Shown piece by piece: positions 12,301 through 27,300 of a stretch of DNA of 64,000 nucleotides. Below the pieces are notes generated by a model, which saw only the letters and a list, made by a program, of their open reading frames with translations, was not told where the DNA came from and did no database searches. Each line of letters begins with the position of its first letter. The stretch's first letter is position 1. The translations under genes and the position numbers were made by a program. The stretch is from Gyrodactylus bullatarudis (lineage: Eukaryota > Platyhelminthes > Monogenea > Gyrodactylidea > Gyrodactylidae), in NCBI GenBank assembly GCA_012064415.1, contig SSNU01000234.1, positions 523,088 through 587,087 on the forward strand, in the 5' to 3' direction.

Positions 12301-15300
12301 GTCTTCAATGTTTACATTTTTTGGTTTACTCGGTGAAGCATTCGGTCTGAGGCTGGACAACTCATGTTGCATGATTGACTGAATAGGAAGGTTTTGGGAT
12401 AAATTATCAATACGAGCACTGCCCAAGGATTGTTGATGATCTGGATTGTTTTGTCCGGTAAAGGTGTTCATTGGTGTCTGCGCTAATGATTTAACAGCTT
12501 GATCTGGTTGGGTTGGAGTCTGTCAGATCGAATTACATTAGATTATTTATTTTTCAGGTCATATTCTAATCAGTTATTATGAGAACCCTGAGAGGTTGAA
12601 ACGTTTGAGCTTATTTTTATAGCATATTTTAGTAAAGAATAGATGTTAGAGAGTATTAAAAAGTGAAAACAGACCAACTATCTGCAGACCAATCAAGTCT
12701 TCTGATCAACTCAAGGAAAGGATCAACTCTAATTTCTCATCAACTCATTCTTCAAGAATATACTATTTACCTACAATTTATAAAAGGTACTTGGTTGCCT
12801 TAACACGACGAGAAATTAGAAATCCCATCAAATGGTTTCCTTTAGATTAATCTGTGCATTTAATTTTTCTTGAGAATATTTTAAAATAAAATATATACAC
12901 CCTAAGGAAGGATAGCGAAGGGGAAGCCAAGAGGATTATGACGTTATTTTTTTCATGATGAAAATTATTATCGACAATAAATCTCTTTGCGGTTGTTATT
13001 TACATGAAATAAAACATGATAGAAAAAAGATATATATATATATGAATTTCCTCTTTTCGAGGTAATTGCACCAGACACGATTCGCATTTATTAAAGCCCT
13101 ATCATCATGTGTAATGTTTATGTAAAAGAAAATTAAAGTGTAAAGTAATAAAAAAGATGCGTTCACCTCATTACTGGAAATATATATGGTTTAAAAATTG
13201 TACATTTCAACTGCACCACCACAAGGAGAGATGCAGAAAAAGGATCAGAGAACACCGTCTTCCTAATACTGGCTACCTATTTAATAAATCAAAATGAAAT
13301 TGTATCAGTCTGAAATAAGTGTTTCAAACTCTTTATTTTCACCATTTGAAACAAAATGCTCAGCAATTGACCTGCTTACTTCTTGATTAGATAGGATAAA
13401 TGAATCTTTTTCATATTTTTCCCTTTCTTCTGTCTTCAAGCAAACCAATGAACAATTCGAACTATTTTTTATACACAATTCGGATAGCCTAAAAGTTTAA
13501 AATAAACACACATGGGTTAAATGATGCAAGGAAATTTTGAGAAGATGGACATTTCACACGCGTAAGAGCCCTCACGAATTCACAAAGGGGAGTTTGCTAG
13601 ATAGTTTTATTCTGTCAATCAGGATGTCCACAGCAATGATTAAATTCCCTATGGTACAACTAAAGTACAATATCCAGTGATTTTATTCACATTCTTTTCA
13701 TTAATCGATAACTATTGCTGAATTATCCTTTTCATATAAGGCAAGGTATATTTTTCAAAGCCTTGATACTTTTTTTCATAAAGGCAATGTTTATTTCGTC
13801 TTTATGATAAAAATCTAAAGTTTCTCCCCCATCTTCTTGGTCTGTAATGTATTGATTATTTTTCGTTCTACTATTTCTATATTTTTGGCAATACAAAACA
13901 TCCCCTCCCTCAGATAATTCCTTCCTCCAATGAAAAATATTTATACCTACTTATGAGTAGAGCAACCAATCAAATTATCGATTCATAACCTGGGGCAGAA
14001 TCTGAATGGACTCTTTAGGAGAATTCGAATAATGTATAAAACATTTGATCCAAAACCTAATTATCTATGTCAAGGTTGCATTAAAAAATGGTTTTGTCTT
14101 AAAATAAACAAAAGAGTTTAAAGGCTGAAATCTAATTGACAGATGAAAATGAGAGAGTCTAACAATTCTTAATTAGGAATTTCGGAAATTTATACACTCA
14201 CTCCAAATACTCTGGCAAAAGAATCCAGATTATTCATCATGTTCACTTGGCCATCGCCGTTCAATTCTGCAAGGCCAATGGCAGCTGAATTTCTAGCCTT
14301 TCCATTGCTACCACTGTTGTTGTCCACGATGGAATTTGGCAAGTGAGAATTCTTTGGCCCATGGTAACCATGGGGGGTGGGGTTATTCTTGTTGTTCGAG
14401 CTGATGGGAGTGGTGTTGCTATTGTTGTTGTTCAGTCCTTGACTGTTACTTGCATCACCATAGTTGACGTCACAAATCGAATTTCCATTAGGATCTATCA
14501 AGATGGTAAAATATCAAATTAACCATCTACCTTGCTTTTAATCTAATGGACATTTTCATTGGTATTATGGTTAGGAATTCTACTCTACTTTATATATATA
14601 TGACAGGATTAATTATTATTCTAATTAAAATTTCTATATGTATTAACCTAGATATTCATCTATGTACTGAGTTAATATTTATTGGGGTAATACAAAATAT
14701 TTCCCGAACAATTTTTCGCGCGATTTTCTAATTTGAACGCTTTTACATAGAAAAGAAGATTTCATAAATTCAATCGTTCTGGTACCCATAAACCCCAAAA
14801 ATTTTAAAACGCATTGAACATTTCCGAAAATGATGATGGTATGTAGCGAAGGGATTTTAAATAACTATCTGAATAATTCCGATACAAACTGCTTAAAAAC
14901 GTGAATTTTATCATTTGACATAGTAAAATTCATTCAAAATTTTTTGGCGCCCATTCAAAACTATTCAAAACTTCTCTTAAACTGTATTCTTAAACAGACC
15001 TCATAGAGGTTCGTGATAAAGTAAATCCCTCTTGAGACATCTGATAAGTTACATCTGGATTAAATTTTTAGACTCTAAAAAGGAAAAATGTAAGCAAAGT
15101 CTTGATCTATCTCCAAGATAAGAAGAGAGATCATGTGAAAACAAATAAATTTCCGTATACAATAAGAGACTGTTTCCACTACAAAAACTGAAACTTTTGA
15201 AATGCAAATCTGGTTTATCCATTTTTATGGTGATAAAGAAAGTTACTACTACACTTTATTGTGTTTATTCAATGCTTAAATATACTGTTGTGCGTGAGGA

Positions 15301-18300
15301 TCAATGGAGTTTGGAAAATTCCCATATTAAACAATGAGAAAAGAATGCTTGAATTGCAAATATAAAAGCACCAATGTGTCACGTTCATTCCCTCTCTTAC
15401 GAGATGACAAGTAAATTTATTTGAAGATAAGTCAGATTTCTCACATAATTCAAGAGTGATTTGGAAATCGATGAAATTTTGGATCAGACTCTCGATTTTC
15501 AACAAACCTTGGATTCATAGAAATATCTCCGATTTACAAGCAGCGAAAAAAGACCGAGAAATCGAAATTTATTACTCCCATACGATAATAAGGTTCCCCC
15601 CTTAGATTGCAAAATTTTATTTTCTCGGCTAATTTTGATCATAAAAAACAAATTCTTATTGAAGCATTGAGAGGCGAATAAAAAGGTATGGATTTTACCT
15701 TTCTAGAAATGAAAAACCATAAAAAGATGAATTCAAAGAAAAGAATAATAAAACCTTGTCTGATATTTAACCAGACTTTGATATATAGATTTGTCAAGGA
15801 AAACTACAGAACAACTAGGGAATTTTAATTCTACATATATATATTGTCTATGTACATGAGAAATTTGTTAGAAAGATTGCATATTTTTAATAGGGCTACT
15901 CGAAAGTCTAAATGGCCTCTAGCCAAATACAGGGAAAACCAATCTTTCAGAGGTTCAGAATCAATCATTCAATTTAAATTCATTGATTTTTCATCTTGAA
16001 GTAGATTTTAATAGGAATTTCAAAAGGGTTCCCAGAAAATGTGTTGCTGGATTATCGTAGTGATTCTTTTCTCCTCAAAATGAGGTTTTCACCTGTAGTA
16101 GCTAGTCAGTAGATAATTTAATAAAATAGTCAATAAAATTCCCCCAAAATTCTCAATGATTTTTTTCATCAAGAGATCGAAATTTGATCAAGACTTTTTA
16201 AAATCTAGATCATGAAGCCCACTCTTACGGTATGAGGAAGAAGAAAATTTTTTAAGGAAAAATTTAATTTTTTTGTGAACTTTATGTTGAAAATCTTATC
16301 TGATTTCAAAGTGATAGAGGGATCAAAAGAAAACCGATTATCGTCATTAGGACTTTAGATGAATCCGTCATTTTTCAGGGATCTTGAATCATAAAAATTT
16401 CAATGATTTTCAAGTTGTGGAAATTTAGAGATATTTCTGAAAAAATTGAATCTGACTGTTTTTCGAATTTCGACTATTTTAACTATTCGAATCGAAATTT
16501 TTCCATTTCAGAGATTTGAAGAAGTTAAATGCAGATATTCGAGATCGGCATTAGAAGAAGAATTCAAATTCGGCTGCAGAAATTCATCATTATTGTCGGA
16601 AATCTAAAAATTAGAATTTATTGATTGGTTCAAAATTCTAGCTTCATGTCAAAATTTCCTTAAAAATTGATTTTTTATCGTGAAAGTGAGCTTCATGATC
16701 TAGATTCCGAAAAAAATTCTGATTAAATTCGATTTCTTTATCAAAAAAGTGAGAATTTTGTAAAAATCAAAAATTCCCATCACCATATTAACTAGGTGTA
16801 GATTAGAGAGATTTTTTCAAAATGAAATCACCACACCTAAATTAGTTCGTGGTGGAGGGACTAAATTTCCAATTACAATCAGATTTTTCTGCACTTTTGA
16901 AGATGGATTCAAATGCAACTGGTAGCTTCTTTTCTTCTGTAAGAGAATAGAAAATATAGACTTTAAGCTACTTTTATTGTATTATCTTGAATTAGGATCC
17001 TTAAACTCATGAGTATTCATACGTTCAAGCTGATCAAAAGGACTATTTCAATAGATTGAGCATAAATAGATTAAAAATATGCCATTTTCCATACATATGG
17101 ATTTTATCTATAGCCAATAGAGGACTGCTCAACTCCTTAGTGTATTTAACCGCATATACAAGCATTAAAAGCATTGAAAGCTAAGTTTGAGAATGTATTT
17201 AAAAATACTCCAACATTTCTGGAAGAGAAGGTAGATATTTTGCATCTTATATTTATAAAATATTAATTTACCTTAGATTGTTGTGATAGCTTAGTGGGTA
17301 CAGTACCTAGCTTAATTGAAATTATTATTATTATTTCACCCTTTGTTCAAGCATTAACCCTTTTTAACTTTTTTGAGAATTTCTACCTTTGTTCTCAGAT
17401 AGTTCTGAGAATAGATTTTAACACATTTAGAATCCTCTGTATTTGCTCATTACTAAAATCTGTCCGAAAATTGTAATGTTGATAGTTTTAAAAATTGAGT
17501 TGTACTCTAATGGCCAAGCTTAAACAGAAGAAAGCACAGAGTATTAGAAGAGTTGCTTAATTTTCCATGAGATTACGAAAAGTTTTCGTACGATAAAAGA
17601 AAATTTTGGTAGTGATTTTGAAGATTGATTTCAAGACATTTCTATTGACAAGAATACTCAATGTATAAACAAATATAACAAGAGAAATGTTCATTTGAAA
17701 AGGTAAACTCTAGAAAACAGCATTGCATTACACTGTTCAGTTTTGTATTGATTTTTCATGCTAAAAAATTTGACAATTGGTAAATGAAAAAAAATTGGAG
17801 GCATTTCTAAACAGGGAGCTTTGAAATTATTTTTTTTTGCCGAATGCAAGAGAATTGGAAAAAGCATTTAGTAATTTGAAGCAGTAAATGGGGATATTAA
17901 ATCTACCTTTTGATTAATGGAACTTATTCAGTTTGCCTAGCATATGTAGGAAATATACAATTTAACATACTCAGATTGATAGTCTGACTGTCGAGGTTTA
18001 CATCATTGTGAACTGAGATTGGATGATCAGTATAGGAAGATCTAGAGGGAAAAGAATGAATGTTACAATAATTAGGGCCAAAAAATTGCAAAATGTGGTC
18101 TTTTTTTAAATTTTGATTTGGCGCCAAAATCCAATTGATTCAAGCGTTAACCTCAGAAGAAGAAAGCCGAATATAGCGGATAAATTTTCGAAAGATCCAC
18201 CATTTTCGAGGGATTCGGATTTATCGTAATTTCATCAATTTTCAAGTAGTGAAAATGATCGAGCAATATTGAACTTCATCTCCCAGCATTAGAAGAGATT

Positions 18301-21300
18301 AAGGATAGTTGATTTTCTTGATCCTGAAAATCTTGTTCTGACCAAACAATACCGTTTAACTCAATGAAAATCTTCAGTTCAAATTTCGAAAATATGGGAT
18401 TTTGGCGCCAAATCGCAATTTAAAAATGACCGTAATTTTCATGAAAACTGGTTTTATTTCAGAATTTCTTCTTCAAACTTAGTTAACGTAATTTGGATTG
18501 CCAACATTATTTTAATTAGCTTCAATTAGAATTCAATTAATTTTAATAATTTAAAATTTTTAAAAAAATAACTCAATATTTTTCTGGATCCCATGCATAA
18601 GATGAACCGATAAGTTGGTAAAGGAGAAAAAATGTTGAGTTTTATCTGAAGATAGTAAATTATTATTATCTTTTCATGTCAATCAGTTATTTTTAGAATT
18701 TTAACTCAGCCACAGTCAATAACCAAGAGAGTTCAAGGAATAGTAGACTCAAAAATCAGATGTAGAGTTTAATGAATAGTGGAATGGCTATGGTCTTTTC
18801 GAAAGTAACGTAAATTCACTTATAATTCACTCAGAGTCCCAGTCCCTTGAAGTATAGGAAGAGTAATCAAGTCTAAAACCTAGGAATTTCCTTTCAAAAA
18901 CTAAAATTTGGCTCACAGTAACATTTATAATTAAAATTTTGAAACAATAACAATCACTATAATTTTTATAATTCTTATTCTTTAAGAAATATTACACCTT
19001 TCTCTCCCCTTTCTTTTTCTACAGATAGACCAATACAAGCCAGAAGACAACATAGTCAGGTAGCAAGCGAACAACGTTACAGTCAATTTATAATTAAATA
19101 TTAAATGGCTGAATAAATTAAAAAGTTTTTTCACTTTGGAGAGAATTTAAAAATTAGATCTAAAATAGCCTCTCCTTCTTCTGTAAAATCTAAAATTACT
19201 TTTGAATATGTCAAAAAAGATAGAAAGAGTTTCGTACATATTTTTTCGTTCTGTTAATGATAACCGAGAAATCGAATCAGGAGAGATTGAGCCCTTATTA
19301 TCCATCTCTTGTTAGTGAGAGCATTCAAGAATAGTTATTAAGAAAGTACACGATCAGTTTATTGGAGTTTTTCACTGAGAACGAATTTCCTTAGACACAT
19401 GAAAGCACAAGAAGGATATTATCACTAGCTGATAAAGAGAGATTTTTGAAACAAACCCGTTATGTGTGGAATTATTAAAGATTTGGTTCGACTGAAATGG
19501 CATGGGAGTAACAAGATTGGTATTATGATTCGGATTCGTTTGAAGGTTCATTGTAGATTGTAATGGATTCGACTGAACATTAGTGTAATTCATATTTGTT
19601 ATTGTAGGAGTGTTGATAGCGTTGGCTAAATTCTGATCTGAGGCGATTAACTGGTTGTTGGACTGACTAATCTCATTCTGACTCAAGGGTCTTATGAATC
19701 GACCCAGAAAGTATCTTGATAATTGAAAATGTAATCATTAAAAATCAAGGGGAAATAGACAAGATTATAAGAGTATTATTTTCGTATAGAAAAATTTAGA
19801 GGAATAATTTTTTTGTAAATACCAGAGTTATTGTATCTTCAAGGCAAACTAAATTAGTTACATAAATCACTCACGATTCAGCCAGTCTAGATAACAAGTT
19901 AACTCAGGAATAATAATAATATTCATTTTTTTTCTATCTACTTGAGAGTAGTTCGATGATGAATTAGAATAGATAATAAACTGAATTGAATTCAATGAAA
20001 CTCACTGTCCAGCAGCTATTTCATTGTCGAGTCTTTCATTAGATTTTGAATCATTGACCGCTTGAATTCCCTTGTCAGAGAGCTCATTCTGGAAGCATCG
20101 AATAATCTTTGTCTGGTTGTTCAGGGAGGGATTGCTTCCATGAATTGAGTTATCATATTGCTTAACAGCCGAGTTTGACCTCAATCGGTGTATTCTTATT
20201 GGATTCCTAATGGCTTCAAAGACTTCGATAAGTTCACTAACCGGCTTCTTATTCATCAGTTCTCCATTGACGTCTGTTGAAGCCTCTCTGGCATTCGGAT
20301 TGAATACACAAGCAGCACTACCCGAGCTATTCTTACGGCTTTGGGGACAATTGTAGTCATGTATTTTCGAACGATCTGATCCAGCTGACTGACAGAATAA
20401 ACTGATCACATTATTGGGATATATGGAACTGCTCATTTTCGGTTCATTTTGTATATTCTCTGAGGTATTCTTGATAATTTGTGGATTATGATGGGGACAG
20501 GGATAGGTATCGTAGTGAACGGAGCGCTTTGGATAGGCGGAACCACGATGGGACCGATACCATTTCCCATCTATCATTTGCCATAATTCTAGAATAGAAG
20601 AGAATCAAACTTTGGATCATTCAAGCAGTTTAAGATCAACTTACGATTCTTCTTCTGTTCTGAGTTTTCACATGAAAGGCTTCTCCTCTGCGTGGGAATT
20701 CTTCTAGCCTTGACCATCCTGGTGGAGGCATAGTTGTCATTGCTACCATCGTAGTAGTTTGACTCATTTCCAGAGCCGATATTGTCCATTGACTTGGAGA
20801 CAAGACCAGATCCTGTTCCTGAATGATAAAATACTAGAGCCCTTCGCTTATCTGGCATACATGGTTACTTACGGTATCCTCTTTCAATTACTGGAGGGTT
20901 TCTATCGATTTTATCAGACCTATTACTAATTTGTTGATCGTAGCCAACAGATGAGTGTGGCCTATGATAACTTAGCGGAAGTCCAACCTGATGGCTGGCT
21001 GGTTTCATTCGTCGTTCTTCATTTTTGTAAACATCTCTGAAAAATAAATAACGTTACTAATAGTTATCAAGACAAAACTTTTGCTGGATTAACTTACTCG
21101 CTATTTGGCGATACAATCTCAGAAATGTTACCTTGATACGTGTTCTTTTGGATTTGGGTCTTGATCGAATCTAAATTAGTACAGAGGGATAATGAAGATA
21201 AGGACGGTGAGTGAGTTGTATGAGCCGGTTTCGGTTGTTGATTAAAGAAAACAATAATATTTTTCATTTATTTTTTCTTATAATAATAGTAAAGGTTCGT

Positions 21301-24300
21301 TTCTATTTTTGTGCTATAAAAGAGTCTTGTTCAATAATATAATAAATCACATTGTAATATTTGATCACAATTTATATTTAATCAAGCTTATCTCTATATG
21401 TGAGTGGCGTAATAATAATAACGTTAGCTACTTTAGGCTGATTTAAAAAAAAGTAGTTTAAATATCAAAAATCTCAGATTTTTAATACATATTGGACATA
21501 CCAACAGATGTCTGTTCACTGATTAGACGTTCCTCGTAAATTAGATTCTGGTTCTCTCCCAGGTTATCTTCATCCTGGTACCTGGAGACATCCTTGTGTG
21601 AGCTATGTTGTAGATGATGTTGATGTTGATTTCCGAGGATACTCTCATTCCTATTGGTTGGCGGGCTACTATTCATCTGGGTCATTGAGGTTGTACCCGG
21701 GACCTGTTCTATTTCATAATTGGCATGGAAATGGACAATATTACCCTCATACTTGCTACCATCTTTGGACTCGTGATCATTCTTGTGGTTGAAGATTATA
21801 TTGTTATTCTCATCGTCTAGATTAGTATCATTTATCCCATGACAACTATCATAGACGCTGTTAATCTAAATGAAAAAAAAACATGTTTTTACAGTGAACT
21901 TTTAAGAGGAGGAACAGACTAAAATATTTCAACTCCTTTACTAATGAGTAACGAGAAGAATTTAAGATTATTTTACCACAGGTTGATCTACTTTGAGGGC
22001 TTCTGATCTTGCTGTATCTCTGATTTTTTCTAATTTTGCTCAACTTTAAAATTCAATACACTCTTCTCATTGGGGATTGAGTACCACTCAATGAGTAGGA
22101 AAGCAAGAGTCCCACATTCCCCTGGCAACCATTGATGATTTTTTTCAGATGCGAAAATGAAGCCTCTATATATCACTTTAAGAACAAAGGAGGAAAGAAA
22201 GCCGGTAATCAGAAAATAGATGCATTTCTCACAGTCCAAGGAGTATGAACACACTCAGCTCTCATTGGTCAAGCGGCTTGACTCAAGCCCCTGACGAATA
22301 AGGGGCTAGGCATAAATTTTCTCGAGATCGGTAAGTAGCAAAAATAATAAATATCTTCAGTTGGTGTTATATATGAAGAGAACCGACGGGAATAAAGCTT
22401 TATTCAGAAGACATCTTTCGTTTATTCTTAACTACAGCAACCCAGTGATCAATCTATTACGGACAAAAGTCTGATCCCTGTGTGTGAATAGTTTCAAAGT
22501 AACAGTTTATAGTAGTTAAATATACTGGGTAAATAAAAAGTTATCAACTCTCTCTATTTGATATGACTCACAATTTGGTTATTTTCATAATTCATATTAA
22601 GTTTATCCTTTATGGAACAATTTGAATTGCGATCATTATTCTTGACACCTTCATGACTTCTGGTAATGTTATTGTTGTTATTGGAATTTGGTGTTTTGGA
22701 ATTATCACAATAGAATAGGGGAGGCAATGGAATCGATGTGACAAAGGGTCCAGATGACGTGGAGTTTATTTGGTGGACAGAGGTCTCCTGTTGACTGGCA
22801 TTTGTAATCATTCCATCAAGTTTAGAATCATTATTTGGGTTAGTATCTCTGGGATAGGCGGACACTTCGGAGTGATACAAATTCTGATGTTGATTTTGTC
22901 GATCGAGTTTGGCTTGAGCGTGCCAGTTGTCACCAAGTCTGAGCAGAGATAAATGAGATCTTATCAATTTTTATCAAACATGTTTTTTTGTATTCATACA
23001 AAGAGTGTAATTGCTCAGTTTTATTTAGATAACCTTAAAAGACCTTAAAGATGCACAAAAGTATGAAAAAAGTGTCCCGAGAAGGCTTCAATGCTTTCAA
23101 TGAAATTAAGTATTTCATGTGCTCATGCAAAATATGAGAACTTCGATCAAGCCTAAAAAGTACCAAAGTTTCTATCACACATTATTTGATTCTAATTCAA
23201 ATGTTTGAAGAAAATATAACAAGTCACTAAATATACATTTCTTTAAAGGATCGTTAATATTGTCACTTTACACATGGTAATAACTAGGGCGGTCACAAAA
23301 TAGCATTGTTTCAGAAAAAAAGCACAATTTTCAAAAAATATAGCATTTTTATAGCAAATTAAAAAAATTTGGTTTGGGTAAGACAGAAAGTTGCGTCCAA
23401 ACGTTTGATCAGACATCTAATTATCGAACGAATGAGGTTAAATAACATCTCAAGCTTAAAATTTTCTTCGACCAATCAAAAACCTTAAGAGCAGGCCCTA
23501 TTGCAAGAATGAGACGCTTTAGAAACAGGTTTAGAAGAGGTTATAGTAATCAAGAAAAATAAGATTTTTTCTCATGTTACTATTTATCTCACAAGAGCTT
23601 AGCCCGGAGAAATAGGAAAAAATAGCAATTAATTATAATTAATTAGTGGAAAAAAAGCAAAATTATTTTCGTGAGGAAATATCCTTTATGCTCGAGAATG
23701 TTAATTTCATCAATCTCATTAAAATTCTAGCAACATATCAAAAATAGTATTTTGACCGCCCTAATATTACTAATAACTTACAATAACTAGAGAGAAGATA
23801 ATCTAGTCAGAAAGAAATTATGGATTTTATTATTATAAAAATTCAAAAATATTTCAGTTATAAATCTGATAGTAAGAATCTATTTTTACCAGTTGTAGGA
23901 CATTACTCACTTGACAAAGAACGATATAATGTTAAGTAGAAATGATTTTAGTAAATTAAATAATGCATTCTTTTTAAGACCATCGATTCTTACGCACTCG
24001 GTGTCCTCCTCTTGGTTCTCATGGCAAGATTCTGAGGTGACCATGTGAGGTTTGCGTTCTAGACTTGTCTGACGCTGTCTTGACATGTTACCATGCTCTG
24101 GGACATTACGATTCTTGTTTCGGATATCAGGACTCTGTCCTTGAGGTCTACGAGATTTTCTGTAAAGTTTTATGGAATTATCAATCATATTATCAAAAGT
24201 GTGCTAAATTCTTTCAAAATATTCCTAAAAAGCTGAAAAAGATATGCAGAATAGTGTAATTATTTCTAAATATTTATCTAAATAATTATTCGAGATAAGT

Positions 24301-27300
24301 ATCGATGTGTTTTTCAATATTTTCATCTAAAAAATGTCAATCATTACCCTCTTCCCTCTTTTAATTTAGTTTTCGAAATCATCATCATCATACTTATTAG
24401 TAGGGTTTATGTATAAACCTTAAATTTTCTGAGCAAAAATAATAACTTTAATTCTTCCAACATTTATTCGAATGAGCTTTTTTTGCTGAAGAATTCTCTA
24501 TGCTTGGTCGATCGTACATAGATTCGGATCCAAGGATATCTAAACTGGTCAAAGATACCCAGTTGATAAATGTTAGTCTCGACTTAGACAGTCTATTTAG
24601 ACTCCACTTTAGAGAGTATAGACTAAAAAAAGTGAAAAGGTTTTTAGAATAAGATTTCCGAAAGGGTGGGGAAAGGTAGGATGTTTAGTAGAGTATAGTG
24701 TAATGAGTAACACACACAGTGTAAGTACATCCAGATGGTCACTAGGCTTGTTATTTGTTTGTTTTGGAGGCGACAAAAAGACCCCCTACTCCGTCACCAA
24801 ACTTGGGAAAGAGCTATTTTTCGATAAAAATAAATTTTAGTGAAATAATATAAGTATAGATATCCTTGGATCCGAATCTATGTACGATCAACCAAGCATA
24901 GAGAATTCTTCAGCAAAAAAAGCTCATTCGAATAAATGTTGGGAGAATGAAAGTTATTATTTTTGCTCAGAAAATTTAAGGTTTATACATAAACCCTACT
25001 CATAAGTATGATGATGATTTCGAAAACTAAATTAAAAAGGGGCAGAGGGAAGAGGGTAATTTTTGGTTCATAAGTCACAGGTCTAACTGTATAACAAAAC
25101 TTTAGTTAGAGTTCATGTCTGAGAAGTTGAACAAAAGTCTATTATAGTACAGGACGAATGGAAACAATTTGAGACTAAAACTTGCTTAAAAATGTAAAAA
25201 TCCAATCATGTATATAAAATATTTGATTAAAAAATTGAGGAAAAAAAAGATTGATGATACATTTGATATACAGAGAGGTATAAATATAATTTGGTAGGAA
25301 ATAAATTAATCCAGTGAGCCATTGTATCATATGTGTGATTTATTGTATTCCTCATCTGGGAAACAAGGGGGTTGGGAGTATTCATCTCTCACTTCACTTT
25401 CTGTCTCTTGAGGAATGCAGCCAATGGAGATGCTCAAAAGTTTGCATTGTGATAGTACTTTGTATTATAGTATTTATATGTCAACCAGGGTAGAGTCTGA
25501 AGAGACCCGGCGAAGTATATGAAGTTTATGACTAAAGTATTCAAAAAAACTAAAATTACAAGCCAACCTGTAATTAGCGAGAAAAGAAAGAACGAAAAAC
25601 GCCTAGTGACTTAACGAAAGAGAAGAGGTTCCACTGGTCAGTTACATTAATGAAGAGACAAAAAGTGAAATGTGAAGTGAACCCCCCTCCCTGCTTCTTT
25701 TATGCAATTTGCAATAAACTCAACCAATGGAAATGCTCAAAAAAATTTCGCATTGTGATAGTACTTTGTATTTATATGCCAACCAGGGTAGAGTCTGATA
25801 CCCGACGAAGTATATGAAGTTTATGACTATAATATAGGTCTAAAACATCTAATCTTGCTTATAAGTTCAGAATCGAATGATATTCTTGATAAAGTTCGAA
25901 AATATTATCATTCAAATAATACATTATGAGTTTTGTATGACATGTAAGTACTAATGTTACCTTTCGAATTCGGCTGGTGATGGACAGGGCTGAGAATCCC
26001 CAGAAATATTCTCCATCGAGGACTCCTCTTGTTGGTCAACTGGGTCACCACCGGGGCAAGTCATCTTTTTAGGTTTAGTCTGACCATTGAATACGTTTTC
26101 TGCATTTCCATCGCGAAGAGACTTCAAGTTCGTTTGTTGATCAAGCTCCTCATCAAGGATGGCCTCAGATCTATCCGCACCTTCGATAACGGTCATGTCA
26201 TTGTTATTTCCAGGTCGTATATGACTATAGTCCCACTATATATATATCACCAATATACTTCCAAGTAGGTATATTATTATTAATAATAAGAATACTCACG
26301 AGAAGACCATCACTGTCTTCCTCGCCGAATCTGGTTTTGGACTTTCTCTCTGCTGGAAGTTGTCCATTGGCGTTTTTCATTTGGATTTGATTCATGTACT
26401 GAATTCTGTTTTGTTCCAGCTGGGTCCTCTGACGTAATCGATTTTGTTGGGCATCTTGGCGTAGAATGTTACTATTCTGAAGATTTACTGTCTCAAGGGC
26501 ATTCAACTTGTTGTTACGCATGGAATTGAGACAGAATTGACAAGGTGTCTTGGAGACAAGATCTTGTTCCAGCTGGTGAAATTTTTAAACATCAAAATTA
26601 TCATTTAAAAATTGTATGAAATTTTCTCAAAATTTGATACATAAAAGAGTCGGCATTTCTTTCCACATTATCAATCAAAATTATTTAACTGTTCAAGAAA
26701 ACTAACGACAAATCAATGCATAGAGAAAAGACAGAAACTTTTTTTCCGAATCAGTGAAAAATGATCTAAAATTAGTTTTATAATAAAATTTATTAAAACT
26801 TAGGTCAATATTAAAATTCTCAGCCATGGTTATCCAAACGTTTCTTGTTCTAAAATTCCTACCAGTTTGACCAACATAACTTTTATCACAGCTACACTTC
26901 AATTTATAAATACCACAGCCCTCAAAAATGTTATTTTTGAAAATAGGATAGGATGTTTTTCAACATTTCTTAAACAATAATGGGCATAAAATAAATTTTG
27001 AGGAGGTTAAAATTCTTGGTGTGCAGAAAAACTTTAGAAAGAGGTTAATTCATGAAGCTCTAGAAATAGGCAATAATGATACTTTTAATGGAAATGTTGG
27101 TAAAGTGAACATTGAGCAGTGTTGGATTCAGCTTTTTGGCAAAAGAAGGAAGTTAAATTAAATCTGATGAAAAATTATACCCCTATTCTTCTCTGATTAT
27201 AAAATTATAACTCTTTTCTGTTCTGATTATCTATACTTTATTATCATAGGTCAGTCTCTTGTATTATTCTATTCTCTCATCTGATTGGACAAAACTGATA

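Larger units (their letters stand above)
9306..26572 (-). other. TEX14: Asn/Gln-rich tail of the TEX14-like gene (exons 8-22)
   Basis: Fifteen exons encode residues about 506-1836. Exon 8 opens with LEQDLVSKTPCQFCLNS (a CxxC pair) and a Gln/Arg-rich helix. Later exons are dominated by Asn, Gln, Ser and His, with runs of five to six Asn at 22664-22680 and 9385-9401. The last exon ends at a TGA at 9306-9308, with a possible AATAAA at 9163-9158. The polar composition suggests a disordered, possibly condensate-forming tail. I found no exact CEP55-binding GPPxxxY; the nearest is GPSNRY at 9620-9603. No other named domain was recognised. Confidence 0.72.

Noticed and set aside
17285..17325. tRNA-like TAGCTTAGTGGGTACAGTACC
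   Set aside because: No acceptor stem or TTC arm at the right distance; may be a decayed SINE head at most.
17924..18127. Minus-strand ORF of 67 codons
   Set aside because: Its upstream part is repeat DNA (TTTTGGCGCCAAATC type); only 18041-17971 has good splice borders and was used as a TEX14 exon.
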